From positions 1,736,001 through 1,800,000 of the forward strand of contig CP091034.1 of NCBI GenBank assembly GCA_039725955.1: a stretch of DNA of 64,000 nucleotides. Direction: 5' to 3'. Source of the DNA: Sinorhizobium sp. B11. GTDB lineage: Bacteria; Pseudomonadota; Alphaproteobacteria; Rhizobiales; Rhizobiaceae. Shown here piece by piece: positions 52,514 to 60,357 of this stretch. The position numbers and the translations under genes were made by a program. The notes under the pieces were generated by a model. It ran no database searches. It worked only from the letters and a program-made list of their open reading frames with translations, and was not told where the DNA came from. Position 1 is the stretch's first letter, and each line of letters starts with the position of its first letter.

Positions 52514-53185
52514 TCAATTCATCCCGGCGCGTGCTTCGGCCTTTGCCTTGGCGATTTCGCGCAGCGCTTCTGCCAGCACATCCGGTGTCTGTGCGCCACT
52601 GACGGCATATTGCTGGTCGAAGATGAAGAACGGCACGCCATTGACGCCCATGCGCTGCGCCGCGTCGATTTCCGAGAGAATGACGCTGCTGTCGGCATCG
52701 GACGCGAGCAGGGCAGCAATGACGGAGCACTGCAGGCCTGCCTTCTCGGCGATATCGAGCAGCACTTCATGATCGCCGATATTGCGGCCCTCTTCGAAAT
52801 TGGCCTTGAACAGTGCCGAGACCACGGTCTCCTGCTTCTGCCTGTCCTCGACAACTGCCCAGTGGATCAAGCGGTGCGCATCGAGTGTGTTCGGCCCGAT
52901 CTTGATGGCTTCGAAATTGAAGTTGATGCCGACTTCACGACCGTAGTTGGTCAGCATCTTGTGCGCCTCGGCCACACGTTCGGCGCCACCGAGTTTCTGC
53001 TCCAGCATCTTCTTCTGATCGACGCCTTCGCGCGGATAATCCGGATTGAGACGATAGGGGCGCCAGTTGATATCGACACCGATTTCGTCCTGAACCTCGG
53101 CGATCGCGAGCTCCAGCCGCGCCTTGCCGAGATAGCACCAGGGGCAGACGACATCAGAGACGACGTCGATGGTGATGCGTTCCAT
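52514..53185 (-). CDS. DsbA family oxidoreductase (FrnE-like)
   Basis: A 223-residue thioredoxin-fold protein of the DsbA/FrnE group. The redox motif C14-P-W-C17 is at the end of the first strand (SDVVCPWCYLG). No signal peptide is present, so it is cytoplasmic, unlike DsbA. Relatives include FrnE and 2-hydroxychromene-2-carboxylate isomerases. Conserved features are the helical insert (DINWRPYRLNPDYP, GVDQKKMLEQKLGG) and the cis-proline segment GVNGVPFFIFDQQYAVSGAQ. It is an isolated gene, perhaps a stress-linked thiol-disulfide enzyme. The substrate is unknown. Confidence 0.85.
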   Translation of the reverse strand: MERITIDVVSDVVCPWCYLGKARLELAIAEVQDEIGVDINWRPYRLNPDYPREGVDQKKMLEQKLGGAERVAEAHKMLTNYGREVGINFNFEAIKIGPNTLDAHRLIHWAVVEDRQKQETVVSALFKANFEEGRNIGDHEVLLDIAEKAGLQCSVIAALLASDADSSVILSEIDAAQRMGVNGVPFFIFDQQYAVSGAQTPDVLAEALREIAKAKAEARAGMN

Positions 53186-53310
53186 TGTAATTCCCTATTC
53201 TGCCATCCCTCAACAAGAGTTGGCTCGATGCATAGAAGATGTTGCCGGCGATCTTTAGAGGAAGGCCGAGGCAAGAGAAAGGAAATAGAGCGCTACGCTC
53301 AATGATGTGA

Positions 53311-55113
53311 TTATTGCGCGCTCGTATCCCACCACGTCTGCAATTGATAGCCATAGAGCGGCACCGCATCCGGATGACCGATGCGTTTGTTGCGGGCAAC
53401 CCATTGCTGATCGATGTGGTAGAGCGGCAGCACATAGTGGTTGGAGAGCAGCAGCCGGTCATAGGAGCGCACAGAAGCGGTGAAATCCTCCGTCGAGCGG
53501 GAGCGCAGCAGGTGATCGATCAATGTATCGAGATTGGGATCATTGGCCCCCGCGAAGCTGTCTGTACCCTGGCGCGTGCGTGCCGCCGACGACCAGCGGC
53601 CGAGCTGCTCATTGCCGGGTGACAGTGAAGAGGTATAGGCCTTCATGATCATGTCGTAGTCGAAACTGTTCGTCCGGCTCTGATATTGCGAATCGTCGAC
53701 GGTGCGGATCGACGCCGCGATGCCGATCGTCTGCAGCGAACGCTGGTAGGCGACGGCGAGTTTTTCCTGATCGGGATTTTGCGTCATGATCTCGAAGGCA
53801 AGCTGCTTGCCGCTCGCATCCGCCATCTTGCCGCCCTGGATCGTGTAGCCCCCCTGTTTCAGGAGGTCGACAGCCTGCTTCAGCACCTTGCGGTCGCGTC
53901 CCGAACCGTCCGTCACCGGCAGCTTGTAGCTGCCGTCAAGGATGGTGGGGTCGATCCGGTCCTTGATCGGTCCGAGCAACGCCAGTTCACGCTCATCCGC
54001 CGGTACCCCGAAACTCGACAGATCAGAGTTCTGCCAGAAGCTTTGCGTGCGCTTGTAAGCGCCGGAGTAGAGGTTCTTGTTGGCCCATTCGAAATCGAAG
54101 ACCAGCGACAGGCCTTCGCGCACCTTGATATCGCCAAAGATCGGCCGCCGCGTATTGAAGACGAAGCCCAGCATGCCGCTCGGCAGTTTCGGCTTGAAGA
54201 CATCCTTGACAACCGTGCCCGATGTTGCGGCCGGGAAATCATAGGCATTGGCCCAGTGCCCGGGATTGCCCTCCAGATAGATATCGACATCACCTTTCTT
54301 GAATGCCTCGAAAAGCGTCGTGTCCTGCAGAAAATACTGCACGGTGAGCTGGTCGTAATTGTCCATGCCGACCTTGGCCGGAATGTCCTTGCCCCAATAG
54401 TTCGGGTCGCGCTCGTAGGTGATGCTCTCGCCGGGTTTCAGGCTCTTGATCTTGTAGGGACCGGAGCCGATGGGAGGCGTGAGCGAACTGCGGTCGAAAC
54501 CATCAAGTGCGATCGCATGTTTCGGCAGGATCGGAAACAGGCCGAAGATCATCGGCGTCTCGCGATCTGCCTTGTCGTTGAAGGTGAAGCGTACGCTGTG
54601 GTCGCCGACCTTCTCCATTTTCGAAACGAGATTGAGGCGGCTGGAGAAGGGCACGCGTCCCTTGTCACGCAACAGTTCGAAGGAAAAGATCACGTCTTCG
54701 GGTGTAACCGGCTGCCCGTCCGACCACTTGGCTTTCGGGTTGAGGTTGAACTGAATGAAGGTACGGTCTTCATCCCATTCCACCGTTTCCGCCAACAGGC
54801 CGTAGAGCGTGAAGGGCTCGTCGCTCGAACGCTGCAGCATGGATTCATAGACGAGGTTGCCGAATTGCGGATCCCACATGCCGCGCGCCGTTGTACGCAT
54901 GCTTTTCAGGATAAAAGGGTTCAGGCTGTCGAAAGTGCCGACCACGCCATAGGTGATTTTCCCGCCCTTCTTCACGTCGGGATTGACGTAAGGGAAGTGC
55001 TTGTAATCGGCAGGCAGCGCCGGCGCACCGTGCATGGCAATACCATGTACGGGCTCAGCAGCGGCGGCGCCACTGATCAGCGTGAAAGCGGCGAGAAGGG
55101 CGATCCGAAGCAT
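53311..55113 (-). CDS. Family 5 peptide/microcin-type extracellular solute-binding protein
   Basis: A 600-residue periplasmic binding protein of the DppA/YejA type, with a signal peptide (MLRIALLAAFTLISGAAAA, cleavage near residue 19) and the mature start EPVHGIAMHGAPALPADYKHFPYVNPDVKKGG. The segment KGGKITYGVVGTFDSLNPFILK resembles YejA of microcin C/peptide importers. No permease or ATPase gene is adjacent, so it must work with components elsewhere. The upstream region is shared with the divergent IalB-like gene. Confidence 0.88.
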   Translation of the reverse strand: MLRIALLAAFTLISGAAAAEPVHGIAMHGAPALPADYKHFPYVNPDVKKGGKITYGVVGTFDSLNPFILKSMRTTARGMWDPQFGNLVYESMLQRSSDEPFTLYGLLAETVEWDEDRTFIQFNLNPKAKWSDGQPVTPEDVIFSFELLRDKGRVPFSSRLNLVSKMEKVGDHSVRFTFNDKADRETPMIFGLFPILPKHAIALDGFDRSSLTPPIGSGPYKIKSLKPGESITYERDPNYWGKDIPAKVGMDNYDQLTVQYFLQDTTLFEAFKKGDVDIYLEGNPGHWANAYDFPAATSGTVVKDVFKPKLPSGMLGFVFNTRRPIFGDIKVREGLSLVFDFEWANKNLYSGAYKRTQSFWQNSDLSSFGVPADERELALLGPIKDRIDPTILDGSYKLPVTDGSGRDRKVLKQAVDLLKQGGYTIQGGKMADASGKQLAFEIMTQNPDQEKLAVAYQRSLQTIGIAASIRTVDDSQYQSRTNSFDYDMIMKAYTSSLSPGNEQLGRWSSAARTRQGTDSFAGANDPNLDTLIDHLLRSRSTEDFTASVRSYDRLLLSNHYVLPLYHIDQQWVARNKRIGHPDAVPLYGYQLQTWWDTSAQ

Positions 55114-55344
55114 TCTGAAATTCCTCGATGCGTGGCGACGGGCACGATTCGCCGGCAGGGTAACATGCGAGCGTCCAATTCCAACCGGACCCGCCGTTTT
55201 CTTTACCTATGTGCCAAAATGCCCGCGAAATTGCCAAAGAAATGCTGGATATCTTCCACAGCGCGATGTAACACGTGACCCGAAGTTTTGGGGTCATGCA
55301 TTTGCCTTAATTTTTTAAGAGGTGGAGTGCCGAACGACCCGGTG

Positions 55345-55373
55345 GTTGGGGCGGCCGAACGTAGCCCCGCAAC
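55345..55373 (+). promoter_or_regulatory. Leader hairpin upstream of the IalB-like gene
   Basis: GGGGC (about 55348-55352) and GCCCC (about 55364-55368) pair around an 11-base loop, extended by GTT/AAC with a bulge. It ends about 25 bases before the start codon, so it would lie in the 5' untranslated region. Separately, CTTAATTTTTTAAG at 55306-55319 is another imperfect palindrome in the promoter area. Confidence 0.3.
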
Positions 55374-55397
55374 GGATATCAGGAGACGGAATTCGTT

Positions 55398-56069
55398 ATG
55401 ATGTTCAAGTCTGAAAAGAAAATGCGGGCAGCACTGTCCGTTATGGCAGTGATCTTCGGTGCCTCGGCTCCGGTCTCGTCCTTCGCACAGGATGCAGCCG
55501 CCCAGGCTCCGGCAGCGTCGGCTGACGCGCCCGCACAGGCCGCAGGTGCACCGCGCCTCGGCTGGTACAAGACCTGCAGCAAGCAGGAAGACAACGACAT
55601 CTGCGTTGTTCAGAACCTGGTTCTCGCCAATGGCGGCCAGCTGGTTACGGCCGTTGGCTTGATTTCGGTCTCCGGCAAGATCAACCGCAAGATCCTTCAG
55701 GTTTCTGTTCCTGCTGCGCGCCTGATCCCCCCGGGCATTGCAATGCAGATCGACGGCGGCAAGGGCCAGAAGCTCGATTACGCCGTCTGCCTGCCCGACA
55801 AGTGCACGGCTGAAATTCCGCTGACGGACGCCATGATCGCAAGCCTCAAGAAGGGCAGCGACGTGGTCTTCACCTCGATCAACTTCCGCCGTGCTGCAAA
55901 CCCGATCAAGGTTTCGCTCGAAGGCTTCACGGGCGCTTATGACGGCGAACCGGTTTCCGAATCGAAGCTTGCCGAAAGCCAGCGCAGCCTGCAGGACAGC
56001 ATGCAGAAGAAGGCTGAAGAAGCCCGCAAGAAGTTGGAAGACGCCCAGAAGGCAGCAAAGGCCCAGTAA
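55398..56069 (+). CDS. Invasion-associated locus B (IalB) family periplasmic protein
   Basis: A 223-residue protein with a signal peptide (MMFKSEKKMRAALSVMAVIFGASAPVSSFAQ), an alanine/proline-rich linker (about 32-55), an IalB domain with the sequence PRLGWYKTCSKQEDNDICVVQNL and the cysteine pair in VCLPDKC. It ends in a charged coiled-coil tail (SQRSLQDSMQKKAEEARKKLEDAQKAAKAQ). IalB of Bartonella affects erythrocyte entry, but in rhizobia the relatives are generic envelope proteins of unknown role. AGGAGA precedes the start at a rather long spacing; a second ATG follows directly. Confidence 0.88.
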   Translation: MMFKSEKKMRAALSVMAVIFGASAPVSSFAQDAAAQAPAASADAPAQAAGAPRLGWYKTCSKQEDNDICVVQNLVLANGGQLVTAVGLISVSGKINRKILQVSVPAARLIPPGIAMQIDGGKGQKLDYAVCLPDKCTAEIPLTDAMIASLKKGSDVVFTSINFRRAANPIKVSLEGFTGAYDGEPVSESKLAESQRSLQDSMQKKAEEARKKLEDAQKAAKAQ

Positions 56070-56091
56070 TCGGGACTTTCACGAATTGACG

Positions 56092-56119
56092 AAAAACCCG
56101 GTTTCAGGCCGGGTTTTTT
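56092..56119 (+). terminator. Rho-independent terminator of the IalB-like gene
   Basis: AAAAACCCGG (56092-56101) pairs perfectly with CCGGGTTTTT (56109-56118) around TTTCAGG, with a T-run as part of the stem. It lies 23 bases after the stop. Confidence 0.92.
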
Positions 56120-56130
56120 GTTGCCGGCTT

Positions 56131-56164
56131 GTCGCGCAAAAGTGTGAAGCCGTTTTTGCGCGAC
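56131..56164. repeat. Rhizobial-type intergenic palindromic element, copy B
   Basis: GTCGCGCAAAA (56131-56141) pairs perfectly with TTTTGCGCGAC (56154-56164), around GTGTGAAGCCGT. It is the better conserved of the two copies in this window and sits between two terminators in a convergent intergenic gap, a typical place for such elements. Confidence 0.65.
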
Positions 56165-56176
56165 ATGCGAGAATAG

Positions 56177-56202
56177 AAAAAGGCCCCGACATGCGGGGCC
56201 TT
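56177..56202 (-). terminator. Rho-independent terminator of hspQ
   Basis: On the minus strand AAGGCCCCG and CGGGGCCTT (56180-56188 and 56194-56202) pair perfectly around a 5-base loop, followed by T residues at 56181-56177. It lies 25 bases beyond the hspQ stop. Confidence 0.9.
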
Positions 56203-56226
56203 GTCATAGAGGTCATGTGATCCGAC

Positions 56227-56556
56227 TTAATGGGCGAAGCTCATCTTGGGTTTGAACTGGCCCGTCGGGCCGCGGTCGAAGATCTGCTCGACCTGCGGAT
56301 TGCGAAGCGGCGTATCGCTCTCGTCGCTCACCAGGTTCTGCTCGGAAACATAGGCGACATATTCGCTGTCATCGTTTTCGGCAAGCAGATGGTAGAACGG
56401 CTGGTCCTTGCTGGGGCGGACTTCCGCGGGAATGGAATTCCACCATTCTTCCGTATTCGCGAACTCCGGATCAACGTCAAAGATGACGCCGCGAAACGGA
56501 AAAACCTTGTGCCGAACCACTTCGCCTATGCTGAACTTTGCAACTCTTTCTTTCAT
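56227..56556 (-). CDS. hspQ: Heat shock protein HspQ
   Basis: A 109-residue protein of the HspQ (YccV, hemimethylated DNA-binding) family, which in E. coli works as a specificity-enhancing factor for the Lon protease and is induced by heat. The family core is KFSIGEVVRHKVFPFRGVIFDVDPEFANTEEWW, followed by QPFYHLLAENDDSEYVAYVSEQNLV. The start at 56556 (MKERVAKFSIGEV) follows AAAGGAAG. A good sigma-32 type promoter at 56580-56608 supports heat control, and a terminator follows the gene. Confidence 0.93.
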   Translation of the reverse strand: MKERVAKFSIGEVVRHKVFPFRGVIFDVDPEFANTEEWWNSIPAEVRPSKDQPFYHLLAENDDSEYVAYVSEQNLVSDESDTPLRNPQVEQIFDRGPTGQFKPKMSFAH

Positions 56557-56579
56557 GGTACGACTTCCTTTCTCACCTG

Positions 56580-56608
56580 ATTTGGTGATCGGCCCCCCGC
56601 AAATCAAG
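56580..56608 (-). promoter_or_regulatory. RpoH (sigma-32) type promoter of hspQ
   Basis: On the minus strand CTTGAT (56608-56603) is separated by 17 bases from CCAAAT (56585-56580). This fits the alphaproteobacterial RpoH consensus CTTGAA-N17-CCANNT with one mismatch. The transcription start would be near 56573, giving a leader of about 17 bases that still includes the ribosome-binding site. A perfect 8-bp inverted repeat (CCCGCAAA/TTTGCGGG, 56596-56620) overlaps the -35 region and might add control. Confidence 0.75.
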
Positions 56609-56674
56609 ATTTTTTGCGGGACTTCGTCACATGATTGTCATGTCTGCCCATCGGTTTTCATGACCTCGGGGTCG

Positions 56675-56700
56675 AAAAAAGCCCCGGCGAACCGGGGCTT
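56675..56700 (-). terminator. Rho-independent terminator of glnA
   Basis: AAGCCCCGG (56675 side) pairs with CCGGGGCTT (56692-56700) around a 4-base loop, and the minus-strand 3' side continues into a T6 tract (56680-56675). It begins 10 bases beyond the glnA stop. Confidence 0.93.
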
Positions 56701-56710
56701 CTCTCTTGTT

Positions 56711-58120
56711 TTATGCCGAGTAATACATGTCGTACTCGACCGGATGCGGCGTCATTTCGAAGCGCATCACTTCAGCCATCTTCAGCTCGATGAAGGCATC
56801 GATCTGATCGTCGTCGAAGACGCCGCCAGCCGTCAGGAACTTGCGGTCCTTGTCGAGGCTTTCCAGCGCTTCACGCAGTGAGCCGCAGACGGTCGGGATC
56901 TTCTTCAGTTCCTTCGGCGGCAGGTCGTAGAGGTCCTTGTCCATGGCCTTGCCGGGATGGATCTTGTTCTTGATGCCGTCGAGGCCTGCCATCAGCATGG
57001 CGGCAAAGGAGAGGTAAGGGTTCGCCATCGGATCCGGGAAGCGGACTTCGACACGCTTTGCCTTCGGATTGGTGCCGAACGGAATGCGGCAGGAGGCCGA
57101 ACGGTTGCGCGCGGAATAGGCGAGCAGAACCGGTGCTTCGTACCCCGGGACGAGACGCTTGTAGGAATTCGTCGACGGATTGGTGAAGGCGTTGATCGCC
57201 TTGGCATGCTTGATGATGCCGCCGATATAGTAGAGGCAGGATTCGGACAGGCCTGCATATTCGTCGCCGGCGAAGGTCGGCTTGCCGCCCTTCCAGATCG
57301 ACTGGTGAACGTGCATGCCCGAACCGTTGTCACCGAAGATCGGCTTCGGCATGAAGGTTGCCGTCTTGCCATAGGCATTGGCGACCTGATGGACGACATA
57401 CTTGTAGATCTGCATCTTGTCGGCGTTGCGAACGAGCGTGTCGAACTTGATGCCGAGTTCGTGCTGGGCGGCAGCCACTTCATGGTGATGCTTTTCAACG
57501 ACGACGCCCATTTCCGAGAGAACCGTCAGCATTTCCGAACGCATGTCCTGGGCGCTGTCGATTGGCGGAACCGGGAAATAGCCGCCCTTGACGCGCGGGC
57601 GGTGGCCGAGGTTGCCGGTCTCGTAGTCGGTATCGTCGTTCGACGGCAGTTCGGTCGAGTCGAGCTTGAAGCCGGTGTTGTAGGGATCAGCCTTGTACTT
57701 GACGTCGTCGAAGACGAAGAATTCGGCTTCCGGGCCGACGAAGATCGTGTCGCCGATGCCGGATGCCTTCAGATAGGCTTCGGCCTTCTTGGCAGTGCCG
57801 CGCGGGTCGCGGTTATAGGCTTCGCCGGAAACCGGGTCGAGGATGTCACAGACGATGACCATGGTCGACTGCGCGAAGAACGGGTCCATGTGCACGGTGT
57901 CCGTGTCGGGCATGAGCACCATGTCGGACTCGTTGATGGCCTTCCAGCCGCCGATCGAGGAGCCGTCGAACATGACGCCATCGGCGAACATGTCTTCATC
58001 GACGCAAACAACGTCCATCGTTACGTGCTGCAGCTTGCCCTTGGGGTCGGTAAAGCGCAGGTCGACGAACTTGACGTCGTTTTCCTTGATCTGCTTCAGG
58101 ATTTCGCTTGCACTCGCCAT
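56711..58120 (-). CDS. glnA: Glutamine synthetase type I (GlnA)
   Basis: A 469-residue GSI enzyme that makes glutamine from glutamate, ammonia and ATP. It begins MASASEILKQIKENDVKFVDLRF and has the conserved active-site segments GWKAINESDMVLMPD, ATFMPKPIFGDNGSGMHVHQS, the ATP-binding KRLVPGYEAPVLLAYSARNRSASCRIP and the adenylylation region KDLYDLPPKELKKIPTV, with the modified tyrosine near residue 398. It lies 77 bases after glnB, the usual rhizobial glnBA operon. A hairpin in the glnB-glnA gap may adjust the relative level of the two products. Confidence 0.98.
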   Translation of the reverse strand: MASASEILKQIKENDVKFVDLRFTDPKGKLQHVTMDVVCVDEDMFADGVMFDGSSIGGWKAINESDMVLMPDTDTVHMDPFFAQSTMVIVCDILDPVSGEAYNRDPRGTAKKAEAYLKASGIGDTIFVGPEAEFFVFDDVKYKADPYNTGFKLDSTELPSNDDTDYETGNLGHRPRVKGGYFPVPPIDSAQDMRSEMLTVLSEMGVVVEKHHHEVAAAQHELGIKFDTLVRNADKMQIYKYVVHQVANAYGKTATFMPKPIFGDNGSGMHVHQSIWKGGKPTFAGDEYAGLSESCLYYIGGIIKHAKAINAFTNPSTNSYKRLVPGYEAPVLLAYSARNRSASCRIPFGTNPKAKRVEVRFPDPMANPYLSFAAMLMAGLDGIKNKIHPGKAMDKDLYDLPPKELKKIPTVCGSLREALESLDKDRKFLTAGGVFDDDQIDAFIELKMAEVMRFEMTPHPVEYDMYYSA

Positions 58121-58175
58121 AAGATGCTTCCTCTGTTTTGTGATGATGTTACGTTATGTGCGATGAGGATGGGTG

Positions 58176-58196
58176 AGCTTGCCCGAAGGCAAAGCT
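58176..58196 (-). promoter_or_regulatory. Hairpin in the glnB-glnA gap
   Basis: AGC-TTGCC and GGCAA-a-GCT pair around CGAA with one bulged base, two bases beyond the glnB stop. It might partly terminate glnB transcripts or stabilise the 3' end, letting glnA be expressed at another level. Confidence 0.45.
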
Positions 58197-58197
58197 T

Positions 58198-58536
58198 TCA
58201 GATGGCATCGATACCGGTTTCACCGGTGCGGATGCGGATGACCTCTTCGACGTTGGAAACAAAAATCTTTCCGTCGCCGATGCGCCCCGTCTGCGCGGCC
58301 TTGCGGATCGCGTCGATGACGGCCTCCGCATTTTCATCTGCGAGCACGACCTCAACCTTCACCTTCGGCAGGAAATCGACGACGTATTCAGCGCCGCGGT
58401 AGAGTTCGGTGTGGCCCTTCTGGCGACCGAAGCCCTTCGCTTCCGTGACGGTAATACCCTGCAGACCGACTTCCTGAAGGGCTTCCTTCACCTCGTCCAG
58501 CTTGAAAGGCTTAATGATCGCTTCGATCTTTTTCAT
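58198..58536 (-). CDS. glnB: Nitrogen regulatory protein P-II (GlnB)
   Basis: A 112-residue PII signal protein that reads 2-oxoglutarate, ATP and ADP and, through uridylylation, tells NtrB and the GS adenylyltransferase about nitrogen status. The uridylylated Tyr51 in the T-loop (GHTELYRGAEYVVDF) is present, and the B-loop and C-loop segments (KAAQTGRIGDGKIFV; IRTGETG) are intact. Linkage with glnA identifies it as GlnB rather than GlnK, which pairs with amtB. A sigma-54 type promoter lies upstream. Confidence 0.97.
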   Translation of the reverse strand: MKKIEAIIKPFKLDEVKEALQEVGLQGITVTEAKGFGRQKGHTELYRGAEYVVDFLPKVKVEVVLADENAEAVIDAIRKAAQTGRIGDGKIFVSNVEEVIRIRTGETGIDAI

Positions 58537-58880
58537 GAGAAAATGTCTCTCCGCTTCTCCTGTTACAGCAGGAACGTTCCCGCTCGCGGAATATGATGCA
58601 GATATCGTGCCAGTTTGAAATCCGTCTCGCGCAAAAAATCGCGGAATTTTATGTGCGCGACCTTGTTTGCCAGCGTTTCAATGTCGTTTTCATGAAAAAT
58701 GAGGTGAGTAGGGGCGCATTTTTATCGAAAATGATACAAAACCTGAAAAAACCATTCCATTTTCGACTTCTCGATGGCTCTTACGATTCGATGAAAAATT
58801 AATCAGATGCACAAAATATGATCTTTTGTTTTCTCGATCATGCGGTTGTTTTTTAGGCGTTTTTTGAATTGAATAGGGCC
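58537..58880. other. Divergent intergenic region upstream of glnB
   Basis: A 344-base region with the sigma-54 promoter at 58597-58612 reading toward glnB. A strongly A/T-rich block at about 58700-58870 stands out against the surrounding GC-rich coding sequence and may be curved or an activator-binding region. I did not find a clear NtrC dyad. An in-frame ORF of 69 codons at 58593 lacks protein character. Confidence 0.5.
58597..58612 (-). promoter_or_regulatory. Sigma-54 promoter of glnB-glnA
   Basis: On the minus strand the sequence TGGCACGATATCTGCA matches the -24/-12 pattern: GG, ten bases, then GC. It lies about 61 bases before the glnB start codon. Transcription of glnBA from a sigma-54, NtrC-controlled promoter is known from Rhizobium leguminosarum, which supports this reading. 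Confidence 0.85.
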
Positions 58881-60353
58881 ATGAGCCAACGCCTTTCCGA
58901 TCTCCTCCTCACACCTGCCGAAATGGCCGCCGCTGATAGGGCTGCCGCTGAAACCGGAATCGACTCCTACGGCCTGATGGAGAAGGCGGGTGCCGCTGTC
59001 GCCGCCGCTGCGCTGCGGCTTTATCCGGGCACTGCACGTTTTGCCGTCCTCTGCGGTCCCGGCAATAATGGCGGCGACGGCTATGTGGTTGCCCGGCTTC
59101 TGCAGGAGAGTGGCGCACGTGTGGAGATCTTCTATCTCGGCGATCCGGAGAAGCTGAAGGGAGACGCGGCACGGGCGAGGGCAGCCTGTGCGCTGAAGGG
59201 CTTGGATATAGGCAACTATGATCCAGTGCAGGGCGATATCGTCGTCGACGGTCTCTTCGGAGCGGGCCTGGCGCGCGATGTGCCGCCCGATGTCGCCGAT
59301 TTGATCCGCAAGGTCGGCAGGGCGGGCACGCCGGTCATTGCTGTCGACCTCCCATCAGGCCTCGACGGGCGCACCGGTGCCGTGCTCGGAGCCGCCTTCC
59401 GCGCGGCGCATACCGTGACCTTCATGACCCGTAAGCCCGGCCATCTTCTGATGCCGGGCAGGGAGCTTTGCGGCAGCCTCGAGGTCTTCGATATCGGTAT
59501 TCCGAGCCGCATCATCCAGGCGCAGACGACTGGCCTCGTGGCCGAGAATACGCCCTGCGCCTGGCGCGCTGCCATGCCGGCCGAGCAGTTGGAAACACAC
59601 AAATACAAGCGCGGCCACCTTGTCGTGTTTTCGGGAGAGGCGAGCAAGACGGGCGCAGCCCGCATGTCGGCCATGGCGGGCCTGAAAGCCGGGGCCGGAC
59701 TGGTGACGATCGCAGCGCCGACCGAAGCCCTCTCGGCCAACAGCGCCCATCTGACCGCCATCATGCTGCACGCCATTGATGACGCGGCGGCGTTGAAGGG
59801 TTGGCTTGGAGATGCACGGCTTCAGACCTTCGTTCTCGGACCCGGTTTCGGGATTGGAAAGAAAGCCCGTAAATTTGTGTCTCTGCTCCGGGACCGGCAC
59901 GTCGTTCTCGATGCTGACGGTATCAGTTCGTTCAAGGATGACCCGCAGGCGCTGTTCGATCTGTTCAAGGGGGAACCGCGCCTCGTGCTGACGCCACACG
60001 ATGGCGAATTCGCTCGCCTCTTTCCCGATATTGCCGCCGACGAGAAGGCGGGGAAGGTCGACAAGGCGCTCGCAGCCGCAAGCCGCGCCAACGCCGCCGT
60101 CATATACAAGGGTGCCGATACCGTCATCGCCTCGCCGGATGGGCGGGCACTGATCAATTCCAACGCGCCGGTCTGGCTCGCCACCGCAGGCTCAGGCGAC
60201 GTATTGGCCGGCATCATCGGCGGCCTGCTTGCCCAAGGAGTGCCGGCTTTCGAGGCGGCGGCTGCCGGCGTCTGGCTGCATGGCGAAGCCGGCGATCGCG
60301 CCGGCAAGGGCCTCACCGCCGAAGATCTCGCCAGCCACGTGCTGCCGTTTTGA
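58881..60353 (+). CDS. nnrE/nnrD: Bifunctional NAD(P)HX epimerase/dehydratase
   Basis: A 490-residue metabolite-repair enzyme. The N-terminal NnrE epimerase domain (about residues 15-215) has VLCGPGNNGGDGYVVARLLQ. The C-terminal ADP-dependent NnrD dehydratase domain (about 225-488) has KRGHLVVFSGEASKTGAARMSAMAG, the ribokinase-like motif ATAGSGDVLAGIIGGLLAQG and the segment LTPHDGEFARLFPD. Together they restore NAD(P)H from its hydrated forms. ATG at 58881 is preferred over TTG at 58869. The gene has no operon partner. Confidence 0.93.
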   Translation: MSQRLSDLLLTPAEMAAADRAAAETGIDSYGLMEKAGAAVAAAALRLYPGTARFAVLCGPGNNGGDGYVVARLLQESGARVEIFYLGDPEKLKGDAARARAACALKGLDIGNYDPVQGDIVVDGLFGAGLARDVPPDVADLIRKVGRAGTPVIAVDLPSGLDGRTGAVLGAAFRAAHTVTFMTRKPGHLLMPGRELCGSLEVFDIGIPSRIIQAQTTGLVAENTPCAWRAAMPAEQLETHKYKRGHLVVFSGEASKTGAARMSAMAGLKAGAGLVTIAAPTEALSANSAHLTAIMLHAIDDAAALKGWLGDARLQTFVLGPGFGIGKKARKFVSLLRDRHVVLDADGISSFKDDPQALFDLFKGEPRLVLTPHDGEFARLFPDIAADEKAGKVDKALAAASRANAAVIYKGADTVIASPDGRALINSNAPVWLATAGSGDVLAGIIGGLLAQGVPAFEAAAAGVWLHGEAGDRAGKGLTAEDLASHVLPF

Positions 60354-60357
60354 GCTC

